Program-made: the position numbers and the translations under genes
Notes under the pieces: model-generated
Told to the model about the DNA's origin: nothing
What the model saw: the letters and a program-made list of their open reading frames with translations, nothing else
Databases searched by the model: none
Source of the DNA: Catellatospora paridis
GTDB taxonomy: Bacteria > Actinomycetota > Actinomycetes > Mycobacteriales > Micromonosporaceae
Reading direction: 5' to 3'
DNA: 64,000 bases
Assembly: GCF_009720365.1 (NCBI RefSeq)
Contig: NZ_ML769314.1
Coordinates: 177,264-241,263 of the forward strand
Part shown: one piece after another, positions 31,314 to 40,358 of the stretch
Layout of the letters: every line of letters begins with the position of its first letter
Position numbering within the stretch: position 1 is the first letter of the stretch

Positions 31314-32251
31314 TTCGCGTCCACCTCCGTGGTGTGGCCCGTCAGGGCGAGGAAAACGTCGTCGAGGTCGGGGGTGTGCACCGAGCACTCCTCGGCACTG
31401 AGCGAGTACTCGTCGAGCCGGTCCAGCAGCGCCCGCAGCGACTTCGTACCGCCGTCGCCGGGCACCCGCAGGGTCAGCGCCTCGGGGTCGGGGGTGGAGT
31501 CGGTCAGGACCCGCGCGGCCGCGTCGAGTTCGGCGGCGGTGGTGAACCGGAGCCGGACGTGGGTCCCGGGGATCTGGCGCTTGAGCTCGTCGGCGGTGCC
31601 CTGGGCGACCAGGCGGCCCTGATCGAGCACCGCGATGCGGTCGGCGAGCTGGTCGGCTTCCTCGAGGTACTGGGTGGTGAGGAAGATGGTCACGCCGTCG
31701 GCGACCAGGCCCCGGATGATCGACCACATCGTGCGGCGGCTGCGCGGGTCCAGCCCGGTCGTCGGCTCGTCGAGGAAGATGATCCGCGGGTTGCCGACGA
31801 GTGTCATCGCCAGGTCGAGCTTGCGGCGCATACCACCGGAGTAGGTCGACGCGGGCTTGTCCGCCGATCCGGTCAGCTCGAACCGTTCCAGCAGGTCCGC
31901 GACGACCCGGCTGCCGTCGCGGGACACCGCGCGGTTCAGGTCGACCATCAGCTGCAGGTTCTCCTGCCCCGTCAGCAGCTCGTCCACCGCCGCGAACTGG
32001 CCGGTGACGCCGATCGCCGCGCGCACCGCCTTGGCCTCGGTCGCGACGTCATGGCCGGCGACGCGGACCGTCCCACCGTCGGCGCTCATCAACGTGGTCA
32101 GCACGTTCACCGTCGTCGTCTTGCCCGCCCCGTTCGGGCCGAGCAGCGCGAACACCGTTCCTGCTCGGACCTCCAGGTCGATGCCGTCGAGCACGACCTT
32201 GTCCCGGTAGGCCTTTCGCAGTCCGGAGACCGCGATCGCTGAAGTTGTCAT
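31310..32251 (-). CDS. ABC exporter ATP-binding protein (DrrA family)
   Basis: 313 residues from ATG 32251. Walker A GPNGAGKTTT near 39, signature YSGGMRRKLDLAM, Walker B IIFLDEPTTGLDPRSR, switch region LTTQYLEEADQLADR. The C-terminal 90 residues are the DrrA-type regulatory extension (SVHTPDLDDVFLALTGH). The TTQYLEEADQLA variant instead of TTHYMDEAE separates it from the exporter ATPase at 16790. First gene of a two-gene operon. Confidence 0.92.
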   Translation of the reverse strand: MTTSAIAVSGLRKAYRDKVVLDGIDLEVRAGTVFALLGPNGAGKTTTVNVLTTLMSADGGTVRVAGHDVATEAKAVRAAIGVTGQFAAVDELLTGQENLQLMVDLNRAVSRDGSRVVADLLERFELTGSADKPASTYSGGMRRKLDLAMTLVGNPRIIFLDEPTTGLDPRSRRTMWSIIRGLVADGVTIFLTTQYLEEADQLADRIAVLDQGRLVAQGTADELKRQIPGTHVRLRFTTAAELDAAARVLTDSTPDPEALTLRVPGDGGTKSLRALLDRLDEYSLSAEECSVHTPDLDDVFLALTGHTTEVDAK

Positions 32252-32375
32252 GCGGACGACTATCGGGATCCGGCCTGTCACCGACCTGACGCGACCCTGA
32301 CACGGCGGTTCGAGCGCTGTCAGACCGGATCCACCGACGTGCTGTCCCCGTCTGCCCGGCCGACAGCGGCGCGGC

Positions 32376-32951
32376 TCAGCGGCGGTGCACGAAGTCGAGC
32401 ACCCGCTCGGCGACGAGCGCGGCGGCGTCGGCGTCGTATGTCGCCAGCGAGCTGTCGGTGAACAGGTGCCGCTCACCCGGATAGACGAACAACTCCCCGT
32501 CGTCGGCCTCCTTGACCAGCGCGCGGGCCGCGTCGATGTCGCCCTCCCCGGCGAAGAACGGGTCCGCGTCCATGCCGTGGACCTGCACCGGAACGTCGGC
32601 CGGCCAGGCACCGCCGAACTCCGCCGGCGGGACGCAGGATTCGAGCAGCACCGCGCCGCGGGCGCCGGGCCGGGTCTGCGCCAGCCGTTGCGCGGGCAGC
32701 ACGCCCAGCGAGAACCCGATGTACACCAACTCGGCGGGCAGGGCGTCGGCGGCGCGTACGCCCCGTTCCATGAGCTCGCCGAAGCCGACCTGGCGGGCGT
32801 AGGCCAGGCCCTCGTCCAGGGTCGGGAAGGTGTTGCCGTCGTACACGTCCGGGGTGTGCACCGTGTGCCCGGCCTGCCGCAGCCGGTCGGCGAAGGCCCG
32901 GATGCCCTCGGTCAGCCCCTGCGCGTGGTGGAACAGCAGCACTTCTGCCAT
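32376..32951 (-). CDS. Dienelactone hydrolase family protein
   Basis: 191 residues, alpha/beta hydrolase fold, cytoplasmic. Seen: EVLLFHHAQGLTEGIRAFAD at the N-terminus, the nucleophile elbow IGFSLGVLPAQ, Asp in GMDADPFF, and His in PGERHLFTDSS, giving a Ser-Asp-His triad. Classical dienelactone hydrolases use Cys in GYCLGG, so the nucleophile here is Ser and the substrate is unlikely to be dienelactone itself. The ATG at 32951 is preceded by AAGGAGA. Monocistronic. Confidence 0.85.
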   Translation of the reverse strand: MAEVLLFHHAQGLTEGIRAFADRLRQAGHTVHTPDVYDGNTFPTLDEGLAYARQVGFGELMERGVRAADALPAELVYIGFSLGVLPAQRLAQTRPGARGAVLLESCVPPAEFGGAWPADVPVQVHGMDADPFFAGEGDIDAARALVKEADDGELFVYPGERHLFTDSSLATYDADAAALVAERVLDFVHRR

Positions 32952-33074
32952 GCGAGTTCTCCTTGTCGATCGGGTGTCTGCCGGCACCCTAGAACCCATT
33001 GCGGACGTTATGCGTCCGGAATCGTGCCGCTGACGGCAGCGGATGTCCGGTTCGGCGGGATCGGCTGGGGTGAC

Positions 33075-34265
33075 TCAGCGCGGTGGCCACAGGGCGTCGA
33101 TGCGGGCGGCGGACCGGTCGATCTGCGCGGCGGTGATCTTCCCGGCACGGATCAGCCCGAGCACGTGGTCGACGGTCTCGGTGACGATCGCCGGGTCGTA
33201 GACCGCCTGGTTGCAGAAGACGAGCTGGTCCACCCCGGCCTCCAGGGCGTACGTGGTCGCCTCGTCACGGGCGTACCGGCTCGTGATCGCGACGGCCTGC
33301 ATGTCGTCGGTGACCACCACGCCGTCCCAACCCAGCTGGCCGCGGAGCAGGTCGGTGACGACGGCGTGGGACAGCGACACCGGCCGGTCGGGGTCGAGCT
33401 TGCGGTTGAGGAAGTGGGTGACCATCACGGTGTCGGCGGTGCCGGCGGCGATCAGGCGCTGGAACGGCACGATCTCGGCCCGTGTCCAGGTGTCGGTCAC
33501 GTCGACGGCCTCGAAGTCGGTGTTGCCGGTGGCGCTGCCGAGCCCGGGGAAGTGCTTGATCGAGGTGCGCACCTTCGCCTCGCGGTAGGTGTCGATGGTG
33601 TCGGTCGCGCAGGACACCACGACGTTCGGGTCGGCCGAGAAGCTGCGGCCGAGCAGGGCGATCGCCGGGTTCGACGGGTTCACCGCGAGGTCGGCGACGG
33701 GGGCGAAGTTGAAGTTCACCCCGATCTGGACCAGCGTCTGCGCCATGCCCCCGGCCCAGGCGCGGGTGGCCGGGGGCGAGTTGACCGCGCCGATCTCGGC
33801 CTGCGACTTGGTGGCGGGGAAGCCGTTCTGCGGCCCGAGCCGTGCGATCTTGCCGCCCTCCTGGTCGATGGAGACGATCAGGCCGTGCGGCGCCGCACCC
33901 TGCAGCGTCTTGATCAGGGCGGTGACCTGCGCCGGGGAGTTGATGTTGCGGCTCTCGCCGGTCAGCTGGTCGCGGTCGAACAGGATGACGCCGCCGAGCC
34001 CGCGCTCGCTGATGTCCTTCATGATCCAGTCGTCGGGGCCGACCTGCGCGCCGCGGAAGCCGACGATCATCATCCGGGCGATCTTCTTGCGCAGCGCGGC
34101 CTCGTCGAGGGTGGGGCTGGCAGCCACGGGTGTGGTGGGCGCGCCGGCGGACGCCGCCGGATCCGGTCGCTTGGCGCACGCGCCCAGGCCCGCGGCGGCC
34201 ACCGCGGCCCCGGCGGCGGCGAGCAGACCCCGGCGGGAGATTCCGTCCCCTGTCACCCCGTCCAC
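33075..34265 (-). CDS. GH3 family lipoprotein, NagZ-like
   Basis: 396 residues. Tat-like leader with Arg11-Arg12 (SRRGLL) and lipobox Cys30 (GLGAC), so exported and lipid-anchored. GH3 barrel about 60-396 with SIDQEGGKIARLGPQNGFPA, FNFAPVADLAVNP, KHFPGLGSATGN, and the nucleophile Asp320 in VVVTDDMQAVAI. Beta-N-acetylglucosaminidases of this family use a His-Asp dyad in KHFPGHG...DSH as acid/base; here that segment reads KHFPGLGSATGNTDF, with no such His. The enzyme may recycle peptidoglycan or chitin fragments, or be catalytically altered. Confidence 0.85.
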   Translation of the reverse strand: MDGVTGDGISRRGLLAAAGAAVAAAGLGACAKRPDPAASAGAPTTPVAASPTLDEAALRKKIARMMIVGFRGAQVGPDDWIMKDISERGLGGVILFDRDQLTGESRNINSPAQVTALIKTLQGAAPHGLIVSIDQEGGKIARLGPQNGFPATKSQAEIGAVNSPPATRAWAGGMAQTLVQIGVNFNFAPVADLAVNPSNPAIALLGRSFSADPNVVVSCATDTIDTYREAKVRTSIKHFPGLGSATGNTDFEAVDVTDTWTRAEIVPFQRLIAAGTADTVMVTHFLNRKLDPDRPVSLSHAVVTDLLRGQLGWDGVVVTDDMQAVAITSRYARDEATTYALEAGVDQLVFCNQAVYDPAIVTETVDHVLGLIRAGKITAAQIDRSAARIDALWPPR

Positions 34266-34353
34266 GTTACTGAGCGTTGTCCCTGCTCAAGCCGATTATC
34301 GGCGGACCCCGCCGCCCGCGGGCGATGCCCGGCCCGCTCCGCTCGTCGCGACG

Positions 34354-35205
34354 TCATCGGTGGGGCCCGTCGCCGTGCACGAAGTCGCGGACCGCGGCGG
34401 CGAAGGCGGCGGGCTGCTCCGCCCAGGGCAGGTGTCCGGCGTCCAGGCTGATCCGGGTGGCCTGCGGCAGCGCGTGGGCCAGGGAGTCCACGCAACGGCG
34501 CGGGCGGATGTCGTGCGCGCCGTCGATGATCAGCACGGGGGTGCGTACGGTCGCCGCGGCGGCGAGCGCCGCACCCGAGTCGACGTACTCGGCGGTCTGC
34601 GCGCCCATCGCGGCATGGTGGGCGAGGTTGATGCCGAGGAACGGGGTCGCCGCCCGCTCGGCGAACTCGAGCGCCGTCGCCGGTTCGGCGAAGTCGGCGG
34701 TCCACTGCAGCACCGCCAGCTCCCGGTCCTCGGCGCGGCTGCGCTCGCGGGCGCTGAGCTCGTCGAAGCGGGCCCGGTGGGGTTCGAGCCGGGCGAGCAG
34801 CCCCGCCTGGTAGTCGGCCCGCCAGGTGGCGGCGGGGTCCACGCCGACGCCGGACACGTACACCAGGTGGCTGACGTGCTCGGGGTGGGCCAGGGCGTAG
34901 CGCAGCGCGAGCAGGCCGCCCCACGAGTGGCCGAGCACGGCGACCGGCGACCGGCCCGTGCTGCGGACCACGGCATGCAGGTCGGCCACGTTCTGCTCGA
35001 TCGAGTACGGCCCGGGGGACGGGGACCGGCCGCAGCCGCGCTGATCCCACTGCACGACGGCGCAGTCCCCGCCGAGCAGCGCGGCCGGATCGTCGAAGTA
35101 GTCCCACAGCCCAGGCCCGCCGTGGCACAGCGCCAGCGCAGGGCCGTCGCCCGTCCGCCGCGTCCACAACTCTGCCCCGTCGTCCGTTCGCACCGTCTCG
35201 ATCAC
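34354..35205 (-). CDS. Alpha/beta hydrolase, prolyl-aminopeptidase type
   Basis: 283 residues from a GTG at 35205, where the fold's first strand starts; no strong ribosome site, so the start is tentative. Seen: oxyanion motif CHGGPGLWDYF, DQRGCGRSPSPG, nucleophile Ser94 in LGHSWGGLLALRYA, acid in IDGAHDIRP, and His in DAGHLPWAEQP. The HGGPG and DQRGxGRS pair is typical of proline iminopeptidases. Its upstream region is shared with the GH87 gene at 35637. Confidence 0.86.
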   Translation of the reverse strand: MIETVRTDDGAELWTRRTGDGPALALCHGGPGLWDYFDDPAALLGGDCAVVQWDQRGCGRSPSPGPYSIEQNVADLHAVVRSTGRSPVAVLGHSWGGLLALRYALAHPEHVSHLVYVSGVGVDPAATWRADYQAGLLARLEPHRARFDELSARERSRAEDRELAVLQWTADFAEPATALEFAERAATPFLGINLAHHAAMGAQTAEYVDSGAALAAAATVRTPVLIIDGAHDIRPRRCVDSLAHALPQATRISLDAGHLPWAEQPAAFAAAVRDFVHGDGPHR

Positions 35206-35636
35206 CCCGACATTGTCCGCCCACGGCGACGGTCTGGGGTGGATGCTCCACAAGGGTGCAAGGACTTGCGTGATACGGCGAGAAATTTGCGTAAACGCTG
35301 CTGTCGGCAGGCTGCCACAAGGACGAAACGCGCCCCAGATACAGCTTCTCATGGCCGCCGCGACCTCGAAAAGAACAGTACTACCAGGTATTACGCGTGG
35401 TCTGTCGATGGGCGCGGGGGATGCAAGAGAATCCTGGACGTTTGTTTGAATTTTGCGTACGGCTCTGGACGTGGCGACGGTCGCGGACCTAATCTGCTGA
35501 CATCTTCGGAACACGCTCGCGACGTGTCCGAAACAGCCGCCGAACACCGCCCGCGACGCGTGCCGGCCGCGATCCCATACCCCCGAATCCTTGAGCGCGC
35601 CCCCATCCGCGCGGATCATCCCGATAGGAGCCATTG
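35206..35636. promoter_or_regulatory. 431-bp divergent control region before the GH87 gene
   Basis: No gene. Contains TGCAAG-GA-CTTGCG (35257-35270), an inverted repeat whose half-sites match those before the transporter at 53147 and the LacI gene at 63560, and GCGT-AA-ACGC (35289-35298), another LacI-type palindrome. TAATCT at 35490-35495 is a possible -10 box. The stretch from 35340 to 35500 is less GC-rich than the coding DNA around it. Confidence 0.45.
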
Positions 35637-38090
35637 ATGAAGCTCCGCACCGCCCTGCTGGCCGCGACGACGGTCGCCGCGGCCGGCGTGCTGGCCGCGA
35701 CGAACGCCACGGCCGCCGTCGCCGGTCCGGCCCTGCCGACCGTGCCCACCCTGCCCGGCACCGCCCTGCCCCTGCCCGTGCTGTACGGCGCGCGTGGCGC
35801 GGCCGTGCCCTTCACCGAGTACGAGGCCGAGCACGCCCGCACCGACGGCCGGGTGCTCGCGGCGACGCGCGCGTTCACCCAGCTCGCCGCGGAGGCGTCC
35901 GGCCGCCGCGCGGTCGCGCTCGACGCCGGCGAGTGGGTCGAGTTCAACCTGGCCAAGCCCGCCAACGCGGTCGACGTGCGCTACTCCGTGCCGGACGGCA
36001 CGAGCGGCACGCTGACCGTGACGGCGAACGGCAAGACCGCCGGGCAGCTCGCCCTGACCTCGAAGTACGCGCACGTGTACGGCAACTACCCGTACACCAA
36101 CGACCCGGCCGACCGGGGTCAGCACCACTACTTCGACGACGTGCGCACCACGTTCGGCCGCACCCTGCCGACCGGCACCAAGGTGCGGCTGAAGGCGAGC
36201 GCCGCCACCGTGGTCGACCTCGCCGACTTCGAGGTCGTCGCCGCCGCCCCGGCCGGGCCCGCGGGTCACCTGAACGCGCTCGACTTCGGCGCGGACCCGA
36301 CCGGCGCGGCCGATTCGGGTGCGGCCTTGCAGGCGGCCATCGACGCCGCCCGCGACCAGCAGCGCGGCCTGTGGATCCCGCCGGGCGACTACACCGTGAC
36401 CCGCCACCTGCAGGTGGACCGGGTGACGGTGCGCGGCGCGGGCCCCTGGCACACCGTGCTGCGCGGCGCGGGCGTGGGCGTGTTCGGCAACGCCGCGCCG
36501 AACCCGAGCACCGACGTGCACCTGTCCGACTTCGCGGTCTTCGGCGAGACGGTGGTGCGCGACGACGCCACCATCGACAGCGGCTTCGGCGGCGCGCTGA
36601 GCGCCTCGACCATCAAGAACGTCTGGGTCGAGCACGTCAAGGTGGGCATGTGGTTCGACGGCCCGTCCGAGGGCCTGACCATCGACGGCGGCCGGATCAA
36701 GAACGTCTGGGCCGACGGGCTCAACCTGCACGACGGGGTCAGCCGCAGCACGGTCACCAACCTGTTCGTCCGCAACACCGGCGACGACGGCATGGCCATG
36801 TGGTCGGCGACCAACGCCGACACCGGCAACACCCTCACCCGCAACACCGTCTCCGTGCCGCTGCTGGCCAACGGCTTCGCGGTGTACGGCGGCCGGGACA
36901 ACACGGTCAGCGACAACGTCGCCGCCGACACCGTCACCCAGGGCGGCGGCGTGCACGTGGGCAACCGGTTCGGTGCGAACCAGCTCGCCGGGACCACCAC
37001 GATCAGCGGCAACCTGCTGGTGCGCACCGGCAGCCTGGTGCCCAACGAGCCGACGCAGATCGCCGCGCTGTGGTTCTGGGCCGCCGACGCCCCGATGACC
37101 GGGACCGTCCAGGTCCGCGACACCACGCTGCTGGACAGCTCGTACGCGGGGATGCAGTTCTTCGGCAAGGCCATCACGAACGTGTCCGTGGAGCGGGTGA
37201 CCGTCGCCGGGGCGGGCACGGTGGCCCTGCAGTTGCAGGCGCCCGGCGCGGCCTCTTTCGCCAAGGTCGTCGCGTTCGGACTGGGCGACAAGGGCGTCCA
37301 CGACTGCGCCAGTGGTTTCGCGGTGACCCGCGGTGCGGGCAACCTCGGCTGGACCGGCACCCGGTGCGGCTTCGCGCCGGCCGGTCAACTGGAGATCGCG
37401 CAGGCCACCGGGGTCGAGTACGGCTTCCAGCCGATCGGCGTCGAGGCGGTGCAACCCGTCGCGATCACCAACCCCGGTCCGAAGCCGGTCACGGTCGACG
37501 CGGTCGTGCCGCCGCGCGGGTACACCGTCGACAGCGGCTGCGCCGTGATCGCGGTCGGCGCGACCTGCACCCTCCAGGTGCGGTTCGCTCCGGCGACCTC
37601 GGGCAACTACGCGGGTCCGCTGACGATCCACAGCTCTTCGCCCGCCGGTCCGTACGTGGTGGGACTCAGGGGCATCGGGTTCGACCCGGAGGGCAACCTG
37701 GCGCTGGGCCGCGACATCACGTCCAGCTCGCAGGCCGGCTGGTGGATCGCGCCGCCGAACCTGGTGGACGGCGACTCCTCGACGTACTTCGAGAGCCTCA
37801 ACGGGGCCTTCCCGCAGACCGTGACGCTGGACCTGGGCCACCAGGTGTCGGTCAGCCGGATCGTGCTGAAGCTGCCCGCCAACTGGGGCGGCCGCTGGCA
37901 GACCATCGCCGTGTCGGCCGACGGCGCGCCGCTGGTCGACGCGGCCGAGCACCTGTTCGCGCCGGAGACCGGCAACATCGTCACCATCGCCTTCCCGGCC
38001 GTCGCGGCCCGCGAGCTGACGCTGACGTTCACGTCCAACACCGGCTGGCCGGCGGCGCAGATCTCGGAGTTCGAGGTCTACGCCCACTGA
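35637..38090 (+). CDS. Secreted GH87-type beta-helix enzyme (probable alpha-1,3-glucanase) with discoidin-like domain
   Basis: 817 residues. Signal peptide about 1-29. A beta-sandwich module about 62-200 (YEAEHARTDG, EASGRRAVALD, GNYPYTNDPAD) also present in the two other GH87-like proteins of the window, then a right-handed beta-helix about 215-590. Candidate triad Asp360 (WADGLNLHDG), Asp383 and Asp384 (NTGDDGMAMWS), with the 23-residue spacing of the GH87 catalytic Asp residues (1067/1090/1091 in Agl-KA). Then an Ig-like domain with SGCAVIAVGATCTLQVRF (about 610-680) and a C-terminal F5/8 type C domain. AGGAG lies six bases before ATG. Alternative: a GH28/55-like helix enzyme. Confidence 0.78.
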   Translation: MKLRTALLAATTVAAAGVLAATNATAAVAGPALPTVPTLPGTALPLPVLYGARGAAVPFTEYEAEHARTDGRVLAATRAFTQLAAEASGRRAVALDAGEWVEFNLAKPANAVDVRYSVPDGTSGTLTVTANGKTAGQLALTSKYAHVYGNYPYTNDPADRGQHHYFDDVRTTFGRTLPTGTKVRLKASAATVVDLADFEVVAAAPAGPAGHLNALDFGADPTGAADSGAALQAAIDAARDQQRGLWIPPGDYTVTRHLQVDRVTVRGAGPWHTVLRGAGVGVFGNAAPNPSTDVHLSDFAVFGETVVRDDATIDSGFGGALSASTIKNVWVEHVKVGMWFDGPSEGLTIDGGRIKNVWADGLNLHDGVSRSTVTNLFVRNTGDDGMAMWSATNADTGNTLTRNTVSVPLLANGFAVYGGRDNTVSDNVAADTVTQGGGVHVGNRFGANQLAGTTTISGNLLVRTGSLVPNEPTQIAALWFWAADAPMTGTVQVRDTTLLDSSYAGMQFFGKAITNVSVERVTVAGAGTVALQLQAPGAASFAKVVAFGLGDKGVHDCASGFAVTRGAGNLGWTGTRCGFAPAGQLEIAQATGVEYGFQPIGVEAVQPVAITNPGPKPVTVDAVVPPRGYTVDSGCAVIAVGATCTLQVRFAPATSGNYAGPLTIHSSSPAGPYVVGLRGIGFDPEGNLALGRDITSSSQAGWWIAPPNLVDGDSSTYFESLNGAFPQTVTLDLGHQVSVSRIVLKLPANWGGRWQTIAVSADGAPLVDAAEHLFAPETGNIVTIAFPAVAARELTLTFTSNTGWPAAQISEFEVYAH

Positions 38091-38100
38091 CCGGTCGGCG

Positions 38101-38144
38101 CCGCCGCGTCCGTCGTGCCCACACCGGCACGGCGGACGCGGCGG
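38101..38144. terminator. 19-bp bidirectional terminator
   Basis: Arms 38101-38119 and 38126-38144 pair over 19 bp with a single G-T pair, loop CACACC; it fills the 54-bp gap between convergent genes. Confidence 0.8.
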
Positions 38145-40235
38145 TCACGGGTTCAGGGCCGCCGCGGTCTGCGTCTGCACCGTGGCGCCACCCCGGCGGG
38201 TGGCGGGTTTGAGCGTGGTGCGCGCGGTGTCCTGCGCCTTGCGGATCTCGGCCATGAGCGCGTCGGCGGGCACCGGGTAGGCCAGCGCGAAGCCCTGCAC
38301 CTGGTCGCAGCCCAGCTCGTCGAGGATGGCCAGGGCGGTGAGATCCTCCACGCCCTCGGCCGTCACGAACAGGCCGAGGTTGTGCGCCAGCTCGATGGCG
38401 CTGCGCACCAGGATGGCGTCGCCGGGGTCGGTGGCCAGGTCGTGGATGAAGGTCCGGTCGATCTTCAGCTCGTCCGCGGCGAGCAGCTTCAGCTGGCTCA
38501 GCGAGCTGAAGCCGGTGCCGAAGTCGTCGATCGAGACCTGTACGCCGTCGCGTCGCACCCGGCGCAGCGCGTCCTGCGCCCGCCCCGGGTCGGTGGTCAT
38601 GCCGCTCTCGGTGATCTCCAGGCGGAGCAGGGTGGCCGGCAGCCCGTGCTCGGCCACCGCGGAGCGCACCTGGCCGACGAAGGCGTCGTCGAGCAGGCAG
38701 TTCGGCGACACGTTGACGGACACGGTCATCGGTCGGCCCTGGGCGCACCAGTGCGCGGCCTGCTTCACGGCGATGCGGAGCAGGTGGTAGGTGAGCGGGA
38801 TCTCCAGGCCGCCGGTCTCGGCGACGCCGAGGAACGCGCCGGGCGACAGCAGGCCGAGCTGCGGGTGGCGCCAGCGCACCAGGGCCTCGGTGGCGCCGAC
38901 GGTGGCGTCGGCGAGCCGTACCTGGGGCTGGTAGTACAGCACCAGCTGGCCGTCGGGGTCGCCGTCGGTGAGCAGCGCGCGCAGGTCGCCGAAGAGCGCC
39001 ATCCGGCCGGGCTGGTCGGTGTCGACCTCGGGGTCGTACAGGGCGACGCCCTTGCCGCTGGTCTTGGCCCGGTACATCGCGGCGTCGGCGTGGCGCAGCA
39101 TGTCCTCGGCGCACGTGCCGGGACGGCCCAGCACCATGCCCACGCTGCCGCTGACGGCCGCGGAGCCGGCTGGCAGCAGGTAGTTGCGCCGCAGCGCGCC
39201 GGTGGCCCGCTCGGCGATCTCGACGGCCCCCTCGGCCGACGTGACGCTGGGCAGCAGCACGGCGAACTCGTCGCCGCCGAGCCGGGCGACGGTGTCGCCG
39301 TCGCGGACCACCTTGCGCAGCCGGTGCCCGGTCTCCACCAGCACGTCGTCGCCGGCCTGGTGGCCGAGGGTGTCGTTGACGGCTTTGAACCCGTTCATGT
39401 CGATCAGCATCACGGCGAGCTGTTCGGCGTCGGGCCGGGACGGGTCCAGGGCGTCCTCCAGCCTGCGCTGGAACAGCAGGCGGTTGGCCAGCCCGGTGAG
39501 CGGGTCGTGCAGCGCCTGGTACTGGCTGACCTCGGCGTGCTGGAGCACTCGGCGCTGGTAGCCCAGCATGACCCGCCAGATCGCGGCGACCAGGCCGAGG
39601 CCGACGGCGAACCCGACGATCGTCGCGGCGAACATCCGGGTCTGCACCTTGCGCAGGTCGGCGACCAGCTTCTGGGCCTGGGTGTGGTGGTTTCGGGCGA
39701 CCTCGGTGATGTCGTGCTGGAGTGTGTAGTACGCCGGGGTGACCTCGAGCCGGTCCTGCTGGACGGCGTCGGGGTTGCGGTCGGTCACCATGATGATCAA
39801 CTCATCCGCGGCCTGCCGGTACGCCGACTGCTCGGCCTGCAGCCGCAGTGCGTCCTCCAGCGCCGCTCCGGTGCTCAGCTCGACCGCCCGGCGCAGCGTG
39901 GCGTCGGCCTGCGCGGCCGACTCCAGGTAGCGGGCGCGGCTGGCGACCGAGGGTTCGAGCTGGTAGTGGCGGGCCTGCATCTCCTGGACCGCCACGGCGG
40001 CGCTGGCCTCGCTGAAGATGGCGTCGAGCACGAGCGCCTGGCTCTGCACCTCGGTGGCCCGGGTGGCCTGCAGGGTGCCCCACAGCGTGAACGCGCCCAG
40101 CCCACAGAGAACCGCGGCGAGCGCGGCGGTCATGCCGAGGCTGCGGCGCGGCCGCAGCACCGGATCGGCCCGGCGGGCGGCCTTGCCCCGCCTGCCGAGC
40201 CGTTCGACGGCCCGCCTCCAAGACGGCCAATGCAT
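38145..40235 (-). CDS. Membrane GGDEF-EAL protein (cyclic di-GMP turnover)
   Basis: 696 residues from the ATG at 40235; GGAGGAGG lies upstream. Membrane helix about 34-54, an extracytoplasmic helical sensor domain about 55-200 (four-helix type), second helix 201-222, then GGDEF domain with RLGGDEF intact at 318-324 and EAL domain with TEALVRWRHP (Glu450), ESGMTTD, DDFGTGFSSL, KIDRTFI and AEGVED. Both halves keep their catalytic residues, so both synthesis and hydrolysis of c-di-GMP are possible. No product-inhibition RxxD was sought reliably. Starts divergently from an orphan substrate-binding lipoprotein, 123 bp away. Confidence 0.94.
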   Translation of the reverse strand: MHWPSWRRAVERLGRRGKAARRADPVLRPRRSLGMTAALAAVLCGLGAFTLWGTLQATRATEVQSQALVLDAIFSEASAAVAVQEMQARHYQLEPSVASRARYLESAAQADATLRRAVELSTGAALEDALRLQAEQSAYRQAADELIIMVTDRNPDAVQQDRLEVTPAYYTLQHDITEVARNHHTQAQKLVADLRKVQTRMFAATIVGFAVGLGLVAAIWRVMLGYQRRVLQHAEVSQYQALHDPLTGLANRLLFQRRLEDALDPSRPDAEQLAVMLIDMNGFKAVNDTLGHQAGDDVLVETGHRLRKVVRDGDTVARLGGDEFAVLLPSVTSAEGAVEIAERATGALRRNYLLPAGSAAVSGSVGMVLGRPGTCAEDMLRHADAAMYRAKTSGKGVALYDPEVDTDQPGRMALFGDLRALLTDGDPDGQLVLYYQPQVRLADATVGATEALVRWRHPQLGLLSPGAFLGVAETGGLEIPLTYHLLRIAVKQAAHWCAQGRPMTVSVNVSPNCLLDDAFVGQVRSAVAEHGLPATLLRLEITESGMTTDPGRAQDALRRVRRDGVQVSIDDFGTGFSSLSQLKLLAADELKIDRTFIHDLATDPGDAILVRSAIELAHNLGLFVTAEGVEDLTALAILDELGCDQVQGFALAYPVPADALMAEIRKAQDTARTTLKPATRRGGATVQTQTAAALNP

Positions 40236-40358
40236 GTTTCGGGGGTCCTCCTCCAAGTGGCCGGGCGGCCGCTCCGTTCGGGCTTGTCCGGTGGGTCAAC
40301 GCGATCTTCCACGCGGCAATTCCGGCTTATCCCGCGAACTCTGATAATAATTCACGAT

